From Lunularia cruciata (lineage: Eukaryota; Streptophyta; Marchantiopsida; Lunulariales; Lunulariaceae), in contig OX419755.1 in the NCBI GenBank assembly GCA_948567375.1, forward strand, positions 71,428,944 to 71,492,943: 64,000 nucleotides of DNA, in the 5' to 3' direction. Position numbers and translations under genes: made by a program. Under the pieces are notes generated by a model. It saw only the letters and a program-made list of their open reading frames with translations. It was not told the origin of the DNA and ran no database searches. Below, one piece after another: positions 57,300 through 64,000 of this stretch (its first letter is position 1; each line of letters begins with the position of its first letter).

Positions 57300-58680
57300 A
57301 TCTGAGGAGGGCCAAAAGCCTCATCAAGTAATGGTTGATCAGATGGTTCAAGAGTTGCGGATGTGTTTCCGGATGATCTACCAAAAGGATTACCCTTTGA
57401 TCATGGTATGCCCTTCAAGATTGAGTTATTACCAAGGAATACTCCAATGAGTAGACCAATCTATCAGCTCTCACCAAAGGAGTTGGAAGAGTTGCAAACA
57501 ACACTAACGGAGTTGTTAGAAAAGGAATTCATACAACATAATACCTCTCTTTGGGGAGCACCGGTACTATTTGTTCTGAAGAAGGATGGAGGACTTCATT
57601 TTTTTATTGATTATAGTGGGCTCAATAAGCAAACAATGAAAAATGTATATCCCTTGCCTTGGATTGATGACTTGGTTGACCAATTGAGTGGAGCACAATA
57701 CTTTTCCAAGTTAGATCTTTGTAGTGGCTATTGGAAAATCCCCATTGATGGGGAGGATGTGCAAAAGACTACCTTTTGCACAAGGTATGGGCATTTCAAG
57801 TAGAGAGTTCTACCTTTCGGGCTCACTAATGCTCCAACAGTCTTCATGGATCAAATGCATCAGGTGTTGGATGAACTATTGGATTGATATGTGGTGGTGT
57901 TCTTGGATGGTATCGTAATCTATAGCAAGACAAAGGTAAAACACATGAATCACATGTAAGAAGTCCTAAGACAACTACGACAATGGAGATTTATTGCAAG
58001 AAGTCAAAGTGTACCTTTTAGCAGAAGGAAGTTACCTTCTTAGGTCACAAGATCTCATTGGAGGGGATCAAGATGGAAGAAGAGAAAATCAAGGCCATTC
58101 CTAATTGGCTACTGCAAAGGATGTTGTAGAAGTACGGGGATTTAATGGATTGACCAGTTTTTACCGACGGTTCATCCACTATCATGCTCATGTGGCTGCA
58201 CCATTGACTGACCTCTTGGGGAAGAACTTGAGCTTCTAATGGACCACCAAGCACAAAGAAGCATTCTAGAAGTTGAAACATATGGTGTCTTCTTAAACCA
58301 TATGATCCTCAACTACCTTTTGTGGTTGATTTTGATGCCTCTAACTTTGCAATTGTAGCCGTGTTGCAACAAGAATTCCCAAATAGACTACATCCCATTG
58401 CATTTTTGTCTTTCTAACTAAATACAATTGAAAGAAATTACTCTGCTTGAGATTAGGAACAACTTGCAATGGTATATGCCACCAAGGTATGGAGGCATTA
58501 TCTCTAGGAAACAAGTGATCATGCAAACTGATCACAAACCATTGTTGCAGACCTTACACTTGGAACACATGAAGAATCAACCTCATTGATGGGAGGAGCA
58601 ACTCTAATTGTTTGACATCAAACTTGAGTACAAACTAGGTCGGTTCCATATCATCCTTGATGCTCTATCACAACGACCTG
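57300..58680 (+). pseudogene. RT and RNase H of element E
   Basis: Open frame 57363-57803: [48 protein letters not shown]. Then [16 protein letters not shown] and the catalytic box VVFLDGIVIYSK, second Asp changed to Gly. RNase H at about 58280-58680 has QTDHKPLLQTL and KLGRFHIILDALSQRPD. Stops are frequent after 57803. Confidence 0.83.
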
Positions 58681-58879
58681 ATTTGAAGTCTCTTCTTCTC
58701 AACATGGCAGCAATTACAATGGTGTCATTTGACTCCAAGGTCCAAAATGAGTCGTTGTCAACTGTACAACAAGATCCCTTCTTCCAAATGGTACATGGTT
58801 TTTTGATAGCATGTGATAGGGAGTACAACACCTTCTCCTTCGAGGAAGACACTTCTATTCCATGAGGACCAGATCTATG

Positions 58880-59440
58880 TTCCAGGCAAAGGTGGTCTCC
58901 GACTTGTGTGCATTCAAGAAGCCCATGATTTACCAATTGCTGCTCACATGGGTGTGGACAAGACCTTGGGTACACTCCAACACCAATGGTGGTGGCCCAA
59001 CATGGCATGAGATGTTTGGGAATTTGTCCAATTGTGTGAGATTTGCCAACGCAACAAGGCCAATAACCAGAAACCGAGTGGACTCCTTCAACTACTCCCC
59101 ATTCCATCTACTCATTGGGAACATGTGAGCTTAGATCTCATCTACCTCCTTGCCCAAGACAAAGCAAGGTCATATAGCAATTGTGGTGTTTGTGGATAAG
59201 CTTAGTAAGCAAGTTCATTTGACACCAATGGTTGATATTGTGGATGCTCAAACCTTGGCACAAATCTACTTTGATAGTGTATTCAAGCATCATGGAATGC
59301 CACATGTACTCATCTCCAACCGTGATCCTTGCTTCATTGGAAAGTTTTGGCAAGCACTCTTTTAGATACTTGGCACCAAGCTTGCTTTGTCCACGGCCTA
59401 TCATCCTCAAATTGATGGACAAACTAAACGTGCAAATTGC
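58880..59440 (+). pseudogene. Integrase of element E, 3' deleted
   Basis: Zinc finger HDLPIAAHMGVDKTL...CEICQ (58921-59055). Core with LDLIYLL, SNRDPCF and STAYHPQIDGQTKRANC; the last catalytic Glu has become Lys. The sequence then jumps to an unrelated in-frame tail (about 59440-59527), so a deletion removed the integrase C-terminus and any chromodomain. Confidence 0.82.
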
Positions 59441-59526
59441 ATGGGAACCTCTTTCTCATCTCCAAAATGCACAATTGGCCATCCAAGAGTTTGAAGTTTC
59501 AATGGCGACAAGGACGTCACCAACTA

Positions 59527-59540
59527 GCGGTGGGGGAATA
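59527..59540 (+). other. Polypurine tract of E
   Basis: GCGGTGGGGGAATA immediately before the 3' LTR. Confidence 0.7.
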
Positions 59541-59951
59541 TGTAACAATATGGAGTTTAATGATGAAGTTAATAGGTCTAACAAAGTAGTAAATAAGACA
59601 AATTAGCCTAGAATATTCTAGAAGTATATAGGAAGCTTCTTAGGAAGCTTCTTGGCTAGCTTAGCTTGCACCCCAAGAAGGTAGCATCTAGAAGCTTCCA
59701 ACTAGCTTAGCTTGCATGCCAAGTTAGCGGCTTCTAGAAGGAAGCTTCTTAAGAAGCTTCCCAATTAACTTGGCTTTCACTCCAAGAAAGTAGCTCAAGG
59801 AAGCTTCTTGAAAAGCTTCTCAAGAGCCTTGTATGATCCTTATAAATACAAGAGCCAAAGCTCATGCTAGGCATTTGGAGTTTCCCACATTCAAGTGTTC
59901 CAATGTGAGATTCCATTCTCTTATTTCTCTCCTTGGTCTTGGTCTTTTACA
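59541..59951 (+). repeat. 3' LTR of element E
   Basis: 411 bp, TGTAACAATATGG to TCTTTTACA. Six GAAGCTTC blocks (59632, 59644, 59691, 59741, 59753, 59800) and TATAAATA near 59840. Differences from the 5' LTR include small indels between the blocks. Confidence 0.88.
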
Positions 59952-60240
59952 GAGTGCAACATATAAACCAAAAGGAGATGCTCATTATATGCAACATTGT
60001 ATTAGAAGATTTGGGTTTACCAAAGTTGACATCAAGATTTCTTGATGTATGATTAGATTTGTCTTTATTGATTCAAGGTATGGGATTAATGTGATGACAA
60101 AGGAGACAATATATCATCTTGGATTTTTCAAATTTGAAACAACTTCTTGCATTTTGAGGTTTGCATACCAATCTCAACAAAGACTCTTGGGACTATTATC
60201 TAATGTATTGACCATCATCGATGGAGTACCTTTTGGCTAA
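59952..60240 (+). pseudogene. Aspartic protease of element D
   Basis: The frame resumes after E. 60049-60240 encodes RFVFIDSRYGINVM then LGFFKFETTSCILRFAYQ, aligned with C's protease. The residues after IDS are changed, so it is catalytically doubtful. Confidence 0.65.
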
Positions 60241-62259
60241 ATTACATTATTCTTCAACTTGTAACCAAAATAGGTTATCCAATATTGATTAGAACGTGGT
60301 TATATGGTGCACATGTAATGGTAGATTGTGTATCAACACAAATTGAAGTTTAAGGATGAAAAATCAGCAAGCCAAAAGATGGTCACTACGTGATGGAAGA
60401 AAATCCTTCACTTAGGAGAAATTGTCTTCAGATGAATGTTACATTGAAGAGTCTTTGGATGAATGATTGAAGCTATCTTTGGACAAAGTTGAGTTAAACT
60501 ACCTTAAGTTGAAGGTGACAATGTTTGGATCATTACCCAAAGGCAATGATACCAACACGTGATGGCAAAACTCTACCTTCTTAAAAGTTAGCCATGTCAA
60601 CCACATGGAGTGCATCATTAATCTTGATGATTGCCAAGACATGGTTATTACTGAAGGAAAGGTATTGAGGATATCCAGGTATGTATCTTTAGAAGAGAAT
60701 GCCTAATTATTTATTGAGTATTGTCTTTGCTTTGAAGATTGAGCAATGTTAGGTGTTCCTCAAAAACTTGGAAAGCTCACATTTGATCTAGTAGAGGAGT
60801 AGTACATATTTGCCAAATACAATACTAGTTGAACCCAAAGTATTAACTATTGGTAAAAATAAAAAATTGATAAGTAACTTTGGGTTGGTATTATTTATCC
60901 AATTTTCAACATTAAATAGGTATTCACTGTTGGTAAAAATAAAAAATTGATAAGTAACTTTGGGTTGGTATTATTTATCCAATCTCAAAATTGAATAGGT
61001 TTTCAAATTCATATTATGGCAAAGGAAAAGCCATACAAAGTTCATATTTGTAAAGGATCTAAGAAGTTGAGTACAATGATCAAGACAAATTACCACCTAT
61101 TGCACATCACTTATGCTATTCTTGACCAAGTCATAGGACATGCTTGCTAGAGTTTCTTGGATGGGTTTTCTAGATACAATCAAGTATCTATTCATGGAGA
61201 AGATAAGGACAACACCACTTTCCCAATCAATTAGGAAACTTATGTACATAACCAGATGCCCTTTGATTTATGCAACTCACTTGCTACTTTTCTCTAACAA
61301 TGAATGCAATATTCAAGACTTCTTGCAAAAATTTCCATCAATGACTTTGTGTCTTCAAGAAAAGGAAAGATCAAATGTCCTGTCTTTGGTAAACATTCAA
61401 CCTATGCTATACCATGGATTTATACTTGCATTTGGAGAAATAATTTTGCTTTATGAATAATAGAATATTTTTGGGGTATCATCTTCTAGGGAGAGGCATT
61501 AAGGAGGATGTTGAAAAATTTAAAATAATCAAATCTTCCAAAACCCCAAAAACATAAGAGAGCTTTGTGCCTTTATAGACATGTGTAAAATTACAAAAGG
61601 TTCATTGAAAATTATACTATCATGGCGATACCCCTTTCAAAGTTACTTAAGAAGGCCAAAAGTAGTAATGGATGAAGGACTAGGACAAGGCATTTGCCAT
61701 GTTTGAAACTAAGTTGGTAGAAACATCTATTATGCATGCACTTGATTGGGAAAAAAACATTTCATGTACATATGGATATTTTTTTGATGGTTATTGGAGT
61801 AGTACTTAGCCTGTAGGATGCCAATAACAAGGATTTGTTGTATACTTTGTCATTAGACATTTGTCAATTCCAAAGACAAAGTACTCAAGAATAGAAAGGG
61901 AAGCTTTAACCATGGTGTATGATTGTAAGAAAATTTTGCATACCTCCTAGGACATGAACTTTTATTCCTTGTCCACCATCTATGTTGGAACACTTAGTGA
62001 AGAAACTAGACATATTGTATAAGATAGTGTATTGGATCCTAATTTCATAGAAATTTACTTAAACTATGCAAGTGAGGAAGGGAGCTTATTATGAAGCCAT
62101 TGACTTCCTTTCAAGACTAAAGATTGAAGAACATTATGAAAATCTAAAGGATAATCTTCCCAACAAAGAATTGTTTTGATTGACCATGTCTTGAGGAGCC
62201 AAATACTCAGAGGAATATCACTAAGAATTTTTATGATTGACCATGTCTTGATGAGCCAG
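60241..62259 (+). pseudogene. RT and RNase H remnants of element D
   Basis: Degraded. RT palm at about 61115-61330: DQVIGHAC, FLDGFSRYNQVSIHGEDKDN, MPFDLCNSLATF. RNase H at about 61660-62100, ending VRKGAYYEAIDFLSRLKIEEHYEN. It contains an 80-bp tandem duplication (60841-61000) and a repeated 20-bp GATTGACCATGTCTTGA-type segment at about 62178-62259. No integrase: cut by the LTR at 62260. Confidence 0.65.
60841..61000 (+). repeat. 80-bp tandem duplication
   Basis: Two adjacent 80-bp units (60841-60920, 60921-61000) with about a dozen differences, mostly at the unit ends, inside the decayed RT of D. Confidence 0.88.
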
Positions 62260-64000
62260 TGTGACAACCCGGAAAATATCACTTTTGCGGTAATCGAGTA
62301 AGTAAAGTTTGTTCTCGCAGAGATACTATCCAGAATTGGTCAAATATGAAGTCAAAAGTTACAATTGCAGTTCTTCTTGATTGCTTCTTTAATCTCTCAG
62401 GTAGAAACTACACCCAAAAGAGAGTAACAAGCTCACAATCTTGACAACTCGTCACGAATACACACATATAATCACAACATAGTCAATTCTGTCCCAACAA
62501 CTCTTGATTGTGATGATTTAGATTCTCCCAAAGACGGCACTTCATTGCAAAGAACAATTTCGCCTCAGAATTGTGTTCCACCCCTCCACTGAAGGCACAA
62601 CTTCCTCGATTGAAATTGCTTCACATCAACTTTGTGTTGCATTCACCAATGCAGAATACTACCAACACTACAATTCCTCTCAGACCTGTCAAGGCATTGC
62701 TCCAATGCACTTCACTCAGGATCAAACACACAAAATGAAGATCAAGGCTATAAATTCCAACATCCACAGACACATTGACTTGCTCTTTGGAATTCTCCAC
62801 ACACTCACAACTACAAACACAAAATTGACAATTGGAATTAAGCTTAAGCGACGAGCACTGAGAACAACACTTTGCTTTATCTATCTTCAAAAATATGAAT
62901 ACTGAATAACATTGTACTGCAAATGCTCCACTTAAATACTGAAGCAAACGGCAGACTTGCCTACCTAGGCACCGCTTCCTAACATCTTTTCCTACCTATA
63001 GATCCCAAATGACAGTTTATCGTTTCATATCTGCCTCTTCTTATCTCAAAATTGACTTCTATCCCGATCCAATGTCTACCTCATCATCGGCTTCCAAACC
63101 CGATGATCTTCCTATTACTTCACCTTCTTTGGGTATGATTGATTCTACTAGTTTCTTCACTAATTCTACGACTTCTTCACTACAATCTTTAATTGAGCTC
63201 ATGGGTAATCTATCTACACTCTTATTTCTTGACCCACTCTTCTCTAATGTATCAATTCGCAAGTCCAATGACACTTGAACTCCTACTTCTGCAACATCGG
63301 GTTTCTTCTCCACTATCACACTAGTCCGAATTTTCTCTAACTCCGATTTGACTAAATCCAACCTAAGACTAACATTATTTTCTACCTCTAACATTTTCCT
63401 ATCTACACGCTCTCTCAACCAAATCAGCAAGGTGTTCATGTCCACGTCCTTGGCTTTTTGTTTTTGAGTCTCCTGCACAAGTAATTTCAGCTCATGTAGG
63501 CAAGCTTCTTCCAATCTTCCTTCAGCCTCCATGCTTAAGATCGCTCTTAATTTCCCCGCAATTTCTCCTACTGATTCCGACTCATATCCTCGAGAGCGTT
63601 CTACCTTTAACTCCACGCGATACATCTTCAACTCGTCTTCGTATTCTACAGCGAGCATTTTCTTCTCCTTTGCACACTGCATATTCTGTTGTTCCACACT
63701 CTTGACAAGTTCTCGCAATCGCTCTTCTTCTTCTTGCCTGGATGTCAACTCTCTCTGCCATGCTTGATCTTTTGCTGCGGCACTCTTCTTCAAGCTGTCC
63801 AACTCCTGCTCCATCACGATGGTCATTGCCTTCAAATGGACATTCTCGATGCGCACATCACTCACTTCCTCCTTCATCTTGCCCAACCACATTGCCTACT
63901 CCTTCAATTCTCCAACTTGCTTCTACAATTCCTTCTCCTTCTTTGCGCAGCTTCCTTGTAGCCGGCTCAGCGTTTTCTTCCTCGAGTCTTCCTCCCTCCA
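62260..64000 (-). repeat. C-type LTR, partial, runs off the window
   Basis: Left boundary TGTGACAACCCGG at 62260, as in the 34864 copy, which it resembles most. R-U5, TATA-like TATTTAAGTGG (minus, about 62930-62940), then the U3 coiled-coil frame to the window end. Whether it is a solo LTR or the 3' LTR of a minus-strand element lies outside. Confidence 0.82.
63059..63892 (-). CDS. U3-encoded coiled-coil protein, longest intact copy
   Basis: 277 uninterrupted codons from M at 63892 to a stop after DDEVDIGSG. Residues about 1-110 are a heptad-like coiled coil (VHLKAMTIVMEQELDSLKK, EEERLRELVKSVEQQN). About 110-190 are basic and helical (LHELKLLVQETQKQKAKD, LIWLRERVDRKMLEV). The C-terminal module has AEVGVQVSLDLRIDTLEKSG and DRLPMSSI. 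Upstream the frame continues as coiled coil but with two TAG codons, so the true N-terminus is probably beyond 64000 and the gene may already be broken. No transmembrane, catalytic or zinc motif. Family not recognised. Confidence 0.6.
   Translation of the reverse strand: MWLGKMKEEVSDVRIENVHLKAMTIVMEQELDSLKKSAAAKDQAWQRELTSRQEEEERLRELVKSVEQQNMQCAKEKKMLAVEYEDELKMYRVELKVERSRGYESESVGEIAGKLRAILSMEAEGRLEEACLHELKLLVQETQKQKAKDVDMNTLLIWLRERVDRKMLEVENNVSLRLDLVKSELEKIRTSVIVEKKPDVAEVGVQVSLDLRIDTLEKSGSRNKSVDRLPMSSIKDCSEEVVELVKKLVESIIPKEGEVIGRSSGLEADDEVDIGSG

Larger units (their letters stand above)
55070..59951 (+). mobile_element. Element E: gypsy element with heat-shock-like LTRs
   Basis: 4.9 kb; LTRs 55070-55500 and 59541-59951, starting TGTAACAATATGG. 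Target duplication with one mismatch (GGGTG 55065-55069, GAGTG 59952-59956). tRNA-Met primer site, gag, protease, RT, RNase H, integrase, purine tract. The 3' end of integrase is deleted (about 59440), so any chromodomain is gone; pol sequence is closest to element A's. Inserted in D, same orientation. Many stops. Confidence 0.88.
50746..62259 (+). mobile_element. Element D: C-related element, + strand, split by E
   Basis: A truncated C-type LTR (50746-52603) is followed by gag and a protease start to 55069. Element E is inserted at 55070-59951, then protease, RT and RNase H run to about 62200. Gag knuckles, the protease site (IDSRYGINVM) and the RT order match element C. Its 3' end is missing: it stops at the minus-strand C-type LTR at 62260. 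Heavily decayed. Confidence 0.75.

Noticed and set aside
58604-59107. Minus-strand 167-codon frame in E
   Set aside because: Antisense to RNase H and integrase finger; no recognisable motif.
1-64000. tRNA, rRNA, riboswitch, CRISPR or bacterial operon
   Set aside because: I saw no cloverleaf, rRNA segment or prokaryotic gene arrangement; tRNA-like strings are only primer binding sites. A tRNA scan would settle small RNA genes.

Overview
The window is plant nuclear DNA: one intron-rich housekeeping gene followed by about 55 kb of nested, mostly decayed Ty3/gypsy LTR retrotransposons. The evidence is a 17-exon gene with GT-AG introns for a plant-type TFIIIB subunit BRF1, long LTRs, tRNA-Met and tRNA-Asp-like primer sites, and a chromodomain integrase. 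I cannot name the species. A large, repeat-rich, perhaps seed-free plant genome is only an inference. I see no tRNA, rRNA, CRISPR array or prokaryotic gene.

Layout. 22-6868 (+): BRF1, apparently complete, 845 codons over 17 exons. 6869-9240: 3' flank without a recognisable gene. 9240-10660 (+): decayed gag with two zinc knuckles. 10910-25361 (+): element A, a chromovirus with 0.73-kb LTRs, split by B1. 16051-23896 (+): element B1, inserted inside A's integrase codon with a 4-bp target duplication and 700-bp LTRs that are about 98% identical. 25370-26569 (-): orphan reverse transcriptase fragment. 26570-50745 (-): element C, a large gypsy element with unusually long LTRs of about 3.85 kb. C is broken by a solo A-type LTR (33230-33936), a short solo C-type LTR (34864-36714) and element B2 (37481-45279, -). 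50746-62259 (+): element D, a C relative with a truncated LTR, split by element E (55070-59951, +), which has 0.4-kb LTRs and a tRNA-Met primer site. 62260-64000 (-): another C-type LTR running off the window.

Most notable points. (1) The C-type LTR carries, in its U3 part and in sense orientation, a long reading frame for a coiled-coil protein with a conserved C-terminal module. Five LTR copies here retain it, diverged but recognisable. An LTR-encoded accessory protein in a plant Ty3/gypsy element is the best candidate for an undescribed system. (2) The E LTRs carry arrays of GAAGCTTC blocks that form near-ideal heat-shock elements just upstream of a TATA box. (3) The B family has two conserved leader ORFs before gag, one with zinc-knuckle motifs, in addition to its normal Gag zinc knuckle.

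Relative age, from nesting and LTR divergence: C and D are oldest; the short C-type solo LTR, B2, the A-type solo LTR and E came later; B1 in A is youngest. Every pol I could read has stops or frameshifts, so none looks autonomous as it stands.
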